Assembly (NCBI GenBank): GCA_914767715.1
Contig: OU612071.1
Location: 26,223,681 to 26,287,680 of the forward strand
Source: Membranipora membranacea
Lineage: Eukaryota; Bryozoa; Gymnolaemata; Cheilostomatida; Membraniporidae
Reading direction: 5' to 3'
DNA length: 64,000 nt
Made by a program: the position numbers and the translations under genes. Positions 25,401 through 37,559 of the stretch are shown one piece after another (positions within the stretch are counted from its first letter, which is position 1; every line of letters begins with the position of its first letter). The notes under the pieces are model-generated. The model searched no databases. It was not told where the DNA came from and saw only the letters and a program-made list of their open reading frames with translations.

Positions 25401-27747
25401 TCAATGCCTTTCAATGCCCAACTTTCAGTAACCTGTCTTGTGTTGGGACTAAATAAAATCAATCCCCTCATTTGCGTGGTCCTTAACAATATATGTGATG
25501 TATATGATGTGAGAGTCAAAATTTAACATGTAACCTTATTTTCACCATCTAAGGATTATAGTCCCTGTCTACAACCTCAGAAAAGCAGACACACCCAAAA
25601 TTATGAACAAACATCCTACATAGAGTTTATAGTTCTAAATCCGAGACAATGATATATTAGGCAAAGTGTCAATGAGCTGTGTGTCATACAGTCTTGCATT
25701 TGCTGTTCCCACTTTGAGTTATATTATTCCTTCACAAGGAAAAGTCCGGTAATTTATACATCACATCTCCTCTACAATTCTTTGTTGAATGTTGTTTCTA
25801 TTGCTATCCAATAAATACATCATTGACAGCATCAACAGGCTGCGTGATATACATCCTTGCTCAGGGTCCAGTGTTTGGGGGAGTTTTTTCTATTGCAATC
25901 AGATCATAACATCGTTGACAACATCTACAGTTTGCGTGGTATGTAACCTTATGCAGCTACCTCTTTCCCCATTAAGTGACTTACATTGCTATCAGAGCTC
26001 TATATTTTCATTGTATTATGTCCTGTAATCTGAGTAACAGCTTTCATTTTTCTGTTACGTATCAAACAATAAGTTGTTTTGGTGAAGGTTGTTGCTCTCA
26101 GTCATCAACCATTGCTGTCACTCAAGTTAACAAAGTGTTTAATCTCAGCATTGCCAGCTAACATGCAAATAATCTTCTGAAACTGATTCTCAAAACAACA
26201 GAGTGGATTTAGAGAAGGAAGGGATGTTGTCAATTTTTTTAAGTGGACGGAAAAAATGTTACTAAATGATTCATACCACTGTACAATACACTAGTCCTTG
26301 GCTAGAGACATCTACTTGAGCCTTGACTCAAAGCCTCCTCAGGTGCAAGGACTTGCACAAACAGCGTTTAGGGATACTTCAAACATAGCCCAAGACCCCC
26401 TCCCCACCCTTCCTCATATGCTAATCCACACTAACACAGGTACGGTTGCTTTTGAATTAGTCATAGACGAAAGTCGTAGTCATCCCAGCAGCCACACAAG
26501 ACAACAGTTTATCGCAATAAAAGTTTGAAGATGGCCAGTTTTTAAATGACAAAACATCGTTCTGAGTATGTCATCAGTAATGCAAATGTGCAACATTGTG
26601 TATGCAGTTAGACCCCGTACGATAACACCACTTGGTATTCACAAAATTCTGCTTTTGCCATGTTATAGTTTTTCTGGCTTGTTCTCTGCTGGAGTTGGTA
26701 ATTATGGCAGAATTTATCTCTTTTAATTATTTCTTTAAGCAGATGCTCCCATTTTGCCTTTCCCAGGATCTGTCCTGTGAAGTTGTTGAAAATGATGTAG
26801 CTGCGCTTAGTATTCGGATTATGATTATGATAATTGACTACTTATGGTGACTGCATTATCCCATTTTCACAAAGCCCAAAACAAATGGGAAATATGTGAC
26901 ATAGACATCATATACGTAGGCAACATAGCTTTTCTGTCTGACCTGCAGGTTACATATCCTGATCATTCGAAATATAGGAAGTTCATTCCAACAGGTCAGC
27001 TTAATGGCCCAAAATTGAAGCAGAATGACATAAGCGCAAGCTGGTTAATCAGTAGTGTTACCTGGGTGTTTCATATTTAAAAACAGAAATGATGCTGTGA
27101 TTTTATCGTATAGGATATTGAACCAATTCACATAAACAGTTAATGCCAGGAGAAAACTTAGATTGAGAATGATTTTAGAGAGGGTAATTGGAAAAAACAG
27201 TTGGATCAGCAAAGCCATTGAATACAACAGAAGCTAATGATTACTTCCAACTCCAATAAACTGATGAGAATTTTGAAACTATCGAAGGCAAAACATAATT
27301 GTCCAAAACTACAATAGCGCACCCGCATATAGTGTTTTATGGCTAAAAGATATACACCCGGGCAATGTTGAAGCTTAGGCATGTGACTGGATGAAATGTT
27401 GTTAGGCCTGGTGTACTCCAGGGGGGGGGTGGGGGGAGGGGGTTCTTTCAATTAGCAACAGAAAAAATAGCAATCTGATTGCTCACTCAGCAAGTACGCG
27501 ATACCTGCCAGTCATTGAAGGAGCTATATATTGTGGTTGAGCGATTTTGGGTAATTGAAACACCAACTGAGTGATAATTTTGACAGATGTGATGGTGATA
27601 TCTTGCTTTAGTAATTGAAAGACCCCTCTGAGTAACATTACCAAGGAGTTTATACACATTGGTTGTTGTATCATTGAACTTTCTGAGGGCGTTCATTGGA
27701 TATATATAACCAGATTATTCTACATGCAGCCATGGTGTGTTTTCCAG
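25401..27747. other. Intergenic or intronic DNA upstream of the P2X7R_C-type gene
   Basis: No exon could be assigned. Open frames at 26298-26528, 26632-26850 and 26844-27080 lack family resemblance. A run of G with one T lies at 27421-27441. Upstream exons of the gene at 27.75 kb may lie here unrecognised. Confidence 0.35.
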
Positions 27748-28468
27748 GACATGAATCCGGACTGGTGCAAATGCGGAGGAGTGTGTGTTGTCTGGCCACA
27801 ACAGGATATGAATCATTGCTGCCGTGATAACCCAGTATGGGATACAAAGAGTGAGGAAGAGTTGGACATACAATGTATCACCGAGTCAACCAATATAAAA
27901 TACGTACTCCGACCTGCTCCCCTCAGGGTAGCTTACACCAACTTCTGTACTCAGCATCGTAAGTAATTTAAAAAAACAAAGAAAAGTAATTATACCTCGA
28001 GTAAGACAGGTGCTTTAATGGAGTCTTATAGCGCTCACTTTGTGTCAATTTTTGAGATGCATTGCTCACAACTGTATGACGTCGACTGACACTAGTCACA
28101 TAACTTCACAAGGATATGATTGGGAAGTTTCTTACTTTTTTATGCTTTCAAAGGAGATTTATTCCACCATTTTTATTAGAGCACAATGACAGCCTGATGC
28201 AACAACTCTTGTGCCAAACAACATTTGGAGCCAGGATGCCATTGGCAGACTCCACATAAGGCAACAATGCCTATCTGGCTATCGCAAGATAATATTCTTC
28301 ACCTCCCCATATATTGGCAAAGGCCAACGAAGACCGTTGCCCTCATGTATTTACATGATGATAAGGGCAACATATCCAGACACTGACAATGATGAGGAAT
28401 TTGCCAATGCTGACTTCAGAGTCTATGTGTGGTGGATTTTTCCACCACAGCTGAACATTCAAAAATAA
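27748..28468 (+). CDS. P2X7-receptor C-terminal-type cytosolic domain protein (fragment, two exons)
   Basis: Exon 27748-27958 (acceptor TTTTCCAG, donor CATC-GTAAGT) encodes WCKCGGVC, NHCCRDNP and DIQCITEST. A second open segment (about 28193-28468) encodes GYRKIIFF, QRRPLPSCIYMMIRATYPD and EEFANADFR before a stop. The order CKCGxC ... CCR ... CIT ... LPSC ... IR..P fits the zinc-binding P2X7R_C cytosolic domain. In vertebrates this is the ballast domain of P2X7; in invertebrates it is often found free of any channel. No channel or membrane segment is visible. The join between the two segments is not phase-consistent with any acceptor I found, so a small middle exon or a frameshift is possible. 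The segment may be the 3' end of a larger gene. Confidence 0.72.
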
Positions 28469-28721
28469 ATTCATGAATCCTGAGTTGTCTTCTCCTTTCA
28501 TCATTTTTATAACTTTCTAATTTTAATAATAATATGCTTTTAATAACTGAACTTAACTATTACAATCCATCTAAAATATTTCATCAGCCAGTATTATAAT
28601 AATGCTTTTAATATCTGATTTTAACTCTTACACAACCATCTAGAATTTTCCCTGTGTCCTGCTGTTGCATCAGCAAGTATCATATTACATTATGCTTTTT
28701 ATAACTGAACATCAGAGGTGT

Positions 28722-31700
28722 CTAGTCAGTTAATATCCAGCAGCTCTCAAGCTCGCTGGTGGCTTCTTGACTGGCAATATTGAAAGCATCGACAAAGGTC
28801 TTCTCCCACATGACCTTCCGTACCTCTCCATCAAGTGGTGATTCTGCAATATAATCATACATATTGGTTCAAAGTCATTATCAATAACTTAGAATATTGT
28901 GTATTATGTATTCAACACCAAGTCTATAGACAAAACACTGATGCTGTGTGTTTTGTCTATGATGAGGATCAGACATCAATAGCAAACAAATCTGAGTTTG
29001 GAGGACCAGACTACGGCCGCCACTCCAAGTTATAACCTTGATCTAGATGCGCCCGCCAGCTTGTCAGAGCCCTAATATAATTAAAATAACGCCAGATGCC
29101 AGTTGGAAATATATAAACTATTTACCTCCCAGTCAATTTACCAAGTAAAATATTAAGTTTAATACCCCTAAACGCCTGTCAATTCCCTTTATGTATGAAC
29201 ATGTTATGCATGATATATACTTTTTTTACCTATGTTGACTCAATATGGATGAAGAGAAAAAAATAAAGCATGAAAATAAAAGTTTCTCTACTAAGTTGGA
29301 TTTCATTTGGAGTTAGTTGACCTAGCACACATTGATCTCTAGGAGGTTTTTTCAGGTTCCGAATTTATACTGGTTATATGTATGTATTTGTGACCTCCTT
29401 AGATCAGAGAGAGAGTGGGGGAGGGAGAGAGAGAGAAAATGAAATGGATTTTTCCTCCATTTGTGTTCATGGTATATAGATAATAAATATTTTAACTCAA
29501 GCTGTTTTATAGGGCTAAAAATATAAAATTGAAAAAACACCTACAAATCTGCCTACTGTGTTATATATCAAGGTATTAATTTGGAGTAGCCTAAAAAATT
29601 TTGATTATGAACTTGCAACATTTTTCTCACCTGGAACGACATACTCGACAACTAATTTCTCTCCGTCTTCATTGTACAGGGATTCTGGTGACTCATGCTC
29701 ACATTTAGTGAAGCCATCAAAGTTATGGTCGTGGATGTCACAGTTGTGGTTGGAGCATGACTTCCAATAGCCAATTCGTCTGGCACCGGGACTAATGTTC
29801 TTTATGACGTACCACAGATGAGTAATTATTGATGGAATCCAGCGTGCAATCATCTTGAAACCAACTTTTTTGTGAAGCCAACTAGTTGAGTTTCTTTCTG
29901 AGACCTGCAAAAAGACCATTGCCTTATCATTATTTCAAGACACAGATAGGATAGCCTGCTACGCATAAAAATGCATTGCCAGTTGGTGGTTTTTTCCATG
30001 TGTCATTTGCATTGTTCTATTTTCCAAAATCTGTTAAACAAATATTTTGTTGCATGGGGTCATTGGGAATCATGAACCTATTTCCGGTGTTGTATAATTT
30101 GCCCAATAGAAGCAAAATGATTTGATATGTGCATGAAAACAAACATTACCTTTAGTGAGATGCCATGTGTCAAAAGAGTGCTGAACTTCACTCCACTTAG
30201 TCTTCATGTAGTATCTTATGCTGACATGCCTATCAGTGGTGACAGAGGCAACTTTTACATTTTTGGCGTCCAGAGCCTTCCGGCACCTTATCATCCCTTC
30301 CAACTCCATAGCTGAGGATGAAGTTGTCTCAGTACACTGTAATAAAGGGTAGAGTTAGTTAAAAAGAAAAATTATATGACTTAGCATCATAAACCAACTC
30401 TTCCGAACATGAAAGAGTGTAACGCTACAATTTAATACGGATCTGACTATATCACGAGACAAAAATAAAAGTATAAACATTGCATGTAGAGCTCATCTTC
30501 GGAAGATTTTCAAAGCATTTTTTTCTGAATCTCACCTTTACAAGATTGTTAGCTACTATCTTGCTGTTAGCAGCATCAATAAACGTGTACATACCATACA
30601 TGGCACTGTGGCCAGGTGAATCGAATCGGCCATCTCCATTCAGTCTCAAGGGTTGTTCTACCTCTTTCAACACCGCGCCCATCTGCGTCAGGTATGCGTC
30701 TCGTACAACCTAAAACATGCAAAGTTATTTTTATGATATCAACAAGCTGGAGTGGCCGATATTATTACACTTGTATATATTTACAATCAGTATCATGTAG
30801 TTACTTGGTTAGTTTTGAGGCTATTATTAGGAGTATTCGAACCATAGGAAGACCTCCCGGTTCGCGCTGAGCCCAAAGTGTGAGTTCGCGCCAGGTATGG
30901 ATGTACAATGAGATGGCCTGCTGAGTAGTTATCATCTAGGTCTTGGACTGAAATGGCCCAGGTTGGTCAATGGGAATCGATACATATTTCGAGGGCGGGT
31001 CAAGTGGTGACAGCCCAGCTCGATCTAGGCCTACCTCAAAATCCACACGGTGAATATAAACCAGATAATGCTGAGCAAAGGCTTGTCTATAACTCCTTTT
31101 TTGAGCAAGCAAAGTTTTCACTTGATTCGAAGTCATGGAAAACATCTTTCCGAAAGTTATTCAGTTTGGTGATATAAAAAGCGTACCGTAATACCTCACT
31201 TATAAGACACCGGACTTATAAGTGAAGCACCTCCCTCGGAAAAAATATAAATACTCCAGTTATAAAGCATCCCACATCTAAAAGGCATCCCTTTGAAAAA
31301 ATAATTGACCTGGTTGGGATTCGAACCTGCAATTTACTTATTGACAGTGATAGCAAGGCAGACGCTCTACACACTGGGCTATTCAGCCACACTTTCAGGT
31401 AACAGATTTGGCCAAATATAAAAACAGGTGAGGTATTACGGTAAAATATAAAAAGAAATCAACTAACCCCATGAAGATAGTCTCTCTGATGCCTGAAGAA
31501 AGTACGGGGTGATATACACGATATGTTGAGGAACTGGAAGGTCCGCAAAAACCTCATCGGAAGAACCCCAGTAAAGAGCATGATGGCAGCTATCAGGATG
31601 TTCAAAAGCGGCACTCCCTTCAGAACAGGGCCGTTATGCCAGACATATGAGTGGCCACAACTCTGACATGATATAGTGAACTGGACATGGGCGCCAGCAG

Positions 31701-34133
31701 GTCTCTGAGAGGGTTCCACTAGGGCTTCCTTGCCACATTGCTTGCATCTACCTATGAGCTCCATAAGGCTGGTGTGATAAACAATGTACTTCTTCTGGTC
31801 ATACCAGGAATCTCCACTGAAACATACAATGATGGTTGCTATCAATCAAACATTATTTTTTCATCCTTCTTATATATAAGCCTAACAAGCAATAGCTAAT
31901 TTTGCGAGAAGAGAATTTCTCTCTTACGTGTGTAGAACATCTGTTTCCATGGCAATACCAAATTGGTCATCAACAAATATTGGGCTCGTCCATACAGTCC
32001 TAGAGTCATAGATCGATGAGTGAAGTCAAGGCACAACTTTAGTGGACAGTGGATATATTTTATTCAGATTTTATATAACACAACCAAAACATACCTTCTA
32101 CGGTAAGATTCAATATCTTTGTCGAGTTCCTCCTGGTACAGCTCTTCCTCATCTGTATCTGGTCGGTATGTTGAGTCCAGGGGCTGCTCAGGTGATTCCT
32201 GTAATGACCCAAATTAATAAGAATAAAATTGGTTGGAGTGAGATATTGTGTTTGGGAATTTGTCAGGGGCAGGTCAATTTACCGTGGCTGCCAGGACAAA
32301 ATTTACTGCAAGTTCACCACACATAATGGATCAACTGATAATGACTAAAACAAAAATGCTGTAAACACAATAGAAGAGATGTCATTTCACAATACATCTA
32401 ACAACCTTATTCCATGACATAATGATAAAAGTAATCTATCTGTTCATTGTAACTACATGCTACTTACACTACTCGATCTTGGTGAATTACTGCTGTCGGA
32501 GGACTGGAGAATATCGGCTGTGGATTCTATTTGGGCTGCTGCAGTTATTACTTGATCTGTTCTGTCTGTGCTGTCTTTACATTTTACTTCATCTGCTAGA
32601 GTTGTAGCTGGTGCAGAGCGCTCTTAATATGTTCTGAACACCTGTTCTATAAATAAATAAGGAGCAAATTTAGATATATTACGCCGTGTTGGTAATCAAT
32701 CACATATGTACAGCGTCTCTGGTCTCTGTCTCCGTATAGAATGAGTACCAGAGCTATCAGATCAATAATGAACTCAACGATATACAGTTTCAATATGCTA
32801 AGCTCGAAATCAGTAAGGCAATCAACAATCAATAGCATTGCCGTAGATAGCAGAAGTGACAAATACTGGGAATAATATCTGCAGGTACTTCTGGAGTACA
32901 AGAACTAGGCTAAATATAGTGTCAATGGATATTGATAAGCTGCATTTGGGTGAATACCCAAAAATCTCCATGTCACCTTACTCACTGGAGGTTGAAACTT
33001 ACTCAGGAAAGGAAGTTTGCGTTTCAGCAACCATCGTATGAAATCTAATAAAATCTGCAGGGTTAGGAGTATTCTCAGGTGTCATAACTGCTGGCTCACT
33101 GTCACTGCTGCTGTTATCTGGCAACCCAGGCAGCGGTGGTGACTGGAATTCAGGTACTGTCTCATGTCTCAAGGGAGTAGGTAATTCTTGTACTGTCTCC
33201 TGTCTCGAGGGAGTAAGTAATTCTGGTACGGTTTCATTTCTCATTGGACTATCTTGTTGTGTACTAGTCCCTGCACCATAGAGAAGGCTCCTCTTCGACG
33301 AACTGCTGAATGACAATGGAAATTTATGATATTTTTTTTACAAATAATATAAATAGGTGGACTTATATAGTGATATATAAGGTATTGGTGCCCAATTACA
33401 GGTACATAATTTTCAAATTAATCATTGAAACCCCCATATATTGACCCTCTTTGTTAATCATCTATTAGTTTGTATGTTTAATTTTTCTTGTCATTAGTAA
33501 AACTCACGGCAAGATATCATCTGGGATTGATGACTCAAGATCTTCAGTAGATACTGTAAGCTTACGAGGTGTAGGTGTTTGTTGAACAGCCACACGACTA
33601 GGTCTTGCTCCACGACATAGTCTCATCATGTAATGTGAAAGCACTAGATATTATAAGCATGGTACATATCATTTGCAAATTAAAACATGAACAAATGTAC
33701 CGGGACAATAATGTAGGCCTCTTATATATGATTCATCGATTACAACATACATTGTCAAGGACAGAACGACTTTGTATACCTATCACAGGGTTCCACAGAC
33801 CAAAAAAGTTGGTAGGCATGTTGCAAGTCATACATAAGTCAAAGAATTGATGAGTGTGGAGTTAGAGGATTGATCAAACTCGTGATACTCAGTAATACCA
33901 CAGTTCAGGAGGAAACATACTTCTTATCAAATCCGAGGCGATATTTGTCATAATTCTCGATATCCTGTTCGCTTAAGTATAGGTAGCAAACTGCACTGTG
34001 CTGTGTCACATATCCCATCCTCGGATTAGATTCTTTGACCCATTCCACCCATCGTTTATGAACAGGGGCATCTTTTGGGAAAAGAAATGCATGTTCTGTC
34101 AGTCCGCAAACACAGCAAAGTTTCAGGGTCAAC
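28722..34133 (-). CDS. THAP-domain protein with DDE-transposase-like core (multi-exon, 5' end missing)
   Basis: Exons in coding order: 33921-34133, 33508-33621, 33003-33305, 32468-about 32622, 32095-32198, 31928-31999, 31468-31816, 30536-30709, 30150-30336, 29631-29897, 28722-28843. All junctions are in phase except exon 3 to 4, which I could not resolve. Exon 1 is THAP-like: LCCVCGLTEHAFLFPKD, KRWVEWVKE and CYLYLSEQDIENY; the fourth zinc ligand (C-x2-H) is Tyr here. A Ser/Thr/Pro-rich linker follows. The core has RCKQCGKEA and CQSCGHSYVWHNGP (four-Cys zinc motif), LLNILIAAIMLFTGVLPMRF, FLNISCISPRTFFRHQRDYL, LNGDGRFDSPGHSAMYG, VASVTTDRHVSIRYYM and SFDTWHLTKE. This matches a widespread animal family of transposase-derived THAP proteins. 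The Asp in GDGR and TDRH are probably catalytic positions. The C-terminus is short, so it is perhaps truncated. The start codon exon was not found. It could be a domesticated gene or an old transposon. Confidence 0.82.
28926..28960. repeat. Perfect 13-bp stem hairpin
   Basis: ATAGACAAAACAC and its reverse complement GTGTTTTGTCTAT enclose a 9-base loop, just upstream (gene sense) of the last exon of the THAP gene, inside its final intron. The function is unknown. Confidence 0.6.
31184..31443. mobile_element. TA-flanked MITE (pogo/Tigger-like TIR) carrying a tRNA-like core
   Basis: The ends are perfect inverted repeats TACCGTAATACCTCAC (31184-31199 and 31428-31443), consistent with insertion at TA as in Tc1/mariner-pogo elements. 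Next to the left TIR, ACTTATAAG occurs as an internal repeat. On the minus strand the interior contains a tRNA-like stretch: A box TAGCCCAGTGTGTAGAGCG and B box GGTTCGAATCCC. The element sits in the intron between the 31468-31816 and 30536-30709 exons of the THAP gene. There is no coding capacity. Confidence 0.75.
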
Positions 34134-35092
34134 CTAAAAAAGTGTAAGTATATTGAATAAAAAGAACAGACAAAAAATGAACGCGTTAAAAGACAAATTT
34201 TCCAAGGCCTTTGTTCTGAGACAACCGAGGCAGAGTTCCCTGCTGATGCTCATCAGAAACTGAAGACAAACTTATAAACTATATTTTAATATCTGTGTAG
34301 GGGAGAATCAGGCTGCAATATTTTCAATGAAGACCAACAAAGTAGCACGCATGTACTAGTTGAGAATGCAAACATAATTACACACACACAGCTCAGGCTA
34401 TTTGAAGCCAGACTGTCACTATGCCAGCTGATAACAAGGTATCAGAAGCTTGATCTCATGGGTCTCATCTTCTCTAGAACCAGGTCAAAACTGAACAGAG
34501 CAAAAACTAAAGCGTGCTATCAGACCCACCAAGATCAGAAATATAATAATTCAGTTGTATCAAGCCGACAGTAGATAGAGAAGAATATCGTTTACGTATG
34601 TTCTAAGCCTGGTCAAGAATGTGGCTGATTTTTGCATTTATACAGTAACATTAACAACCATGGATGATGGGTGCAGTCAATACCAGAGAAGTGATAGAAG
34701 CAACAGGTAGATGAGCAATTGTAGAGACTCATCTATGCCTATCCATTCATTATAATGATATCTATCCATAATAACATTACTACTGTAACTATTATCAAAC
34801 TCAAACCTTCTTCTTTCAATTTCATGGTCAGCAGCAGGAAGTAACAATCACAAATAGTTATGTGAGACTGGTTAGTTATTAAGTAATAAACCCTTACCTG
34901 CAGAAAGAAAGCTACAGCAAGTGTGAGACATAAATAAGATTGTTGGTAACTGTTTTATTTCAATTTCATCTAAGAAGTCATGTAAGATAGTAAGAGTAAC
35001 TGAACAGCAGCTGCTGCAGTCACCTGTCACAATGTAGATAGTAAAATGTACTGCATGGAGAAGATAGCCCATGTGCAAGATCAAGTTATTCG
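34134..35092. other. Upstream region of the THAP gene, no exon recognised
   Basis: The first exon of the THAP gene (which must contribute two bases in phase to 34133) should lie here or beyond, but I could not identify it. A TCTGCAG-GTAAGG donor-like site on the minus strand lies near 34900. Confidence 0.35.
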
Positions 35093-35846
35093 GGGTGTAT
35101 TGATGACGCCCTGGATAAACAAATAAACAATAGTGTTGGTGTCACATACACTGTTTGTGACACGCCTAGGTGCATGACTCTACATGAAGTTAGGCTTTGT
35201 ATATTGCACTGTCATGGTTGTCATGGTCCTAATCTGATTAATTGTTATACTCTTCCGCATTTACTTCCATGTTTTGCACATTTAATTACCATCTAAATTC
35301 GGCGGTTGGCCATCAAAATAATGACGTATCATCCCACCCGTTTCTATTTTCACGTCCTATTTATACAGGTCAGTATAACGAACAGTGGTTTTTGCTCTGA
35401 AGAATCAGTTACAATTGCGAGTTACAATTGCGAGTTACGATCGGAAGTTACTTGTGATAGTTACAACTTGGCGTTGCAATTTATCAGTTGCCTGGGACAT
35501 TTGCCCCAGGGTGCAGTTCAGTAATAAAATCATCAAACTGCCGAAAAACTGCATTCAGTATTATAAAGTAATCTCATATGAACTCTGCCAGCAGTGAACT
35601 GTCGTAATCTTTCTCGATCCGACATTGGATTTCAGCTAGATTTTTAAGGCACCTGTTTGGTCAAGTACAGAACTCGTCATCACTATGGCGAAAAGCGTTA
35701 GCAGAAGTTAGCAGAAGTTATGAGCTTCTTCCTTAAGAGCTCCATGCAAAGCCACAGGCAAATAATTTTGAGGCCAAACTCATCCATTAATTATGAATAC
35801 TGGTGGCTCTGCTGGGCAAAGCTCAGCTGCAGCAGCTGTGGTTTAA
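35093..35846. mobile_element. Terminal part of a TTAA-flanked element, copy 2
   Basis: Homologous to 21066-21337 at both ends, in the same orientation, with an extra 485 bp (35148-35632) absent from the other copy. It includes a GTGTCAC/GTGACAC hairpin near 35145-35162. It ends GTGGTTTAA at 35846, directly abutting the endonuclease half of a LINE read on the minus strand at the sequence GATATTAA. Confidence 0.55.
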
Positions 35847-37336
35847 TATCATCATCTCCACACAAGAATTTACCCTCTCTATCCTTCACAAAGATCATCC
35901 TGCCTATGTCCTGAGACCTCCTTTTTCTGGTTTTGGCAAGCTTATAGAGGTGCTTTAGTCCGTTTTTTTTTTAGATCTTCATAAAACTTTTCATACCCCT
36001 TTTCTTTTGCTTTTGCCACTTTCTCCTTTGTTGTAATATTCTTTTCACTATAGTCTCTTTCTGTGGCTTCAGACTCCACTGGGTCCATCTCAGGTCTTTC
36101 CTTTGCGCTCTGCCACTCCTTAAAAGCAGTACGTTTCTGTCCTACTGCTTCCTGTACCTCTGAATTCCAAAACCAACACTCTTCCTCTATGTATTTCCCT
36201 CCAGATGTCTCGCCGAGTTCCTCTTTTGCTAGTTCAACTGCCTTCTGTTACATATTTCCCCATGTCCATTCCCTTGTCTCCTAACTCTTGATGTATTCAG
36301 TTAATTTCTCTATGTACTCCTGCCCTTCTTCCTTTAGCTTCCATCACTTAGTCCTAGCCTTCCTTTTCCTTCGCCGCTCTTGCTTTCTCTTCACTGTAAG
36401 ATCCGCTATGAGAACTTTATGCTGTGGTGCTATAGACTCTCCTGGCACTACCTTGCAGTTCCTCACTACTCCTAGATGGTCTCTTCTAATCGCTATATAG
36501 TCTATGACTGACCTATTTCCTCCACTCTTGAATGTTATCAGATTCTCTGCCTTCTTTTGAAAGAAAGTGTTTATGAGTGCCAAGTCGTATTTCTGTGCAA
36601 TCTCCAAAACTCGCTCTCCCTCCTCATTTCTCCTTCCTGTCGTCCAACCTCCATGCCATCTCTCTACTGGCTCTCTATCCCTCCCAACATGTCCATTCAA
36701 ATCTCCTGCAACTATCAACTCTTCTCCTTCTGGGATTCCAGCCAAGGTGCCGTTAAGTTGGTTCCAGAACGAATCTTTCTCCTCCTGACTGCATCCTTGC
36801 TGGGGGGCATACACTGATATGAGGTTGATGCTCATTCCAGGTATAACCAATTTCATAATATATATCATGCAATCTGGCTTCTTTTCTACTGCTATTACTT
36901 TATCCTGCCAATATTCATTGAGACAAATCCCAACTCCATTTCTTGCTTTCTCCCTCCGCAATATTACAACTATACCCAACACCAAGAGCCCTGGCTTTTC
37001 CACCAGATTGACCCCCCAGTCCATCTCAATTCCTGCAGGCATAGTATGTTGATCTTTTTGGCTAACATAATCACAGCAACTTCCCTGCCTTTTCCAGTAA
37101 GAGTACCAATATTTATCGTTGCCATCCTGAGTTTACAGCATCGCCCCTTTCGTTTTCTTATCGCAGCGTTGGGCGATAGTGGTTCCGGTGCGAACTGCCA
37201 CATAAGGTTGGCGTCCTAGCATTGGTTGAAAACACTGTCCCTGCATGTTTTCTGTGAAGCGGGGGCGGGGGGATTTCACCCACTGGATGCCCTTCCTGGC
37301 GTTGAAATCAGCCACTTTTAAATTAAAACAATTCAA
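35847..37336 (-). pseudogene. LINE (APE-type), endonuclease half, degenerate
   Basis: On the minus strand: RMATINIGTLTGKGREV, INILCLQELRWTGG (catalytic Glu of the APE endonuclease), a frameshift, then LISVYAPQQG, ELIVAGDLNGHVG (Asp/Asn catalytic pair), SVIDYIAIRRDHL and APQHKVLIADL (terminal His-Lys-x-x-Ile-x-Asp). The frame continues with stops to RMIFVKDREGKFLCGDDDI and ends at a TTAA. The reverse transcriptase that should follow is absent; that half of the same family is at 21338. The 5' region (37100-37336) includes an in-frame start region shared by such LINEs. The copy is non-functional because of frameshifts and truncation. Confidence 0.85.
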
Positions 37337-37559
37337 ACCTCAGTTACCCAAGCCAAGTTTTACAATGTCGTATTGAAGTGAATATTTTTGATATATTTGA
37401 CTCGACCACTTCAAATCAAATGAATTTGATCATAATATGTATATGGCTTAGCTTGTATGGGGATGTTACAAAACCGTTGTTCTGTTTTTTTGTTCTCAAA
37501 TTCTCTACGCTGTCAAGCAGGTCACACCATCTTAGGCAGGGAGGTTCATTGTTAAAGCC

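Noticed and set aside
36557-37052. Plus-strand open frames over the endonuclease half
   Set aside because: Shadows of the minus-strand LINE reading frame with clear endonuclease motifs.
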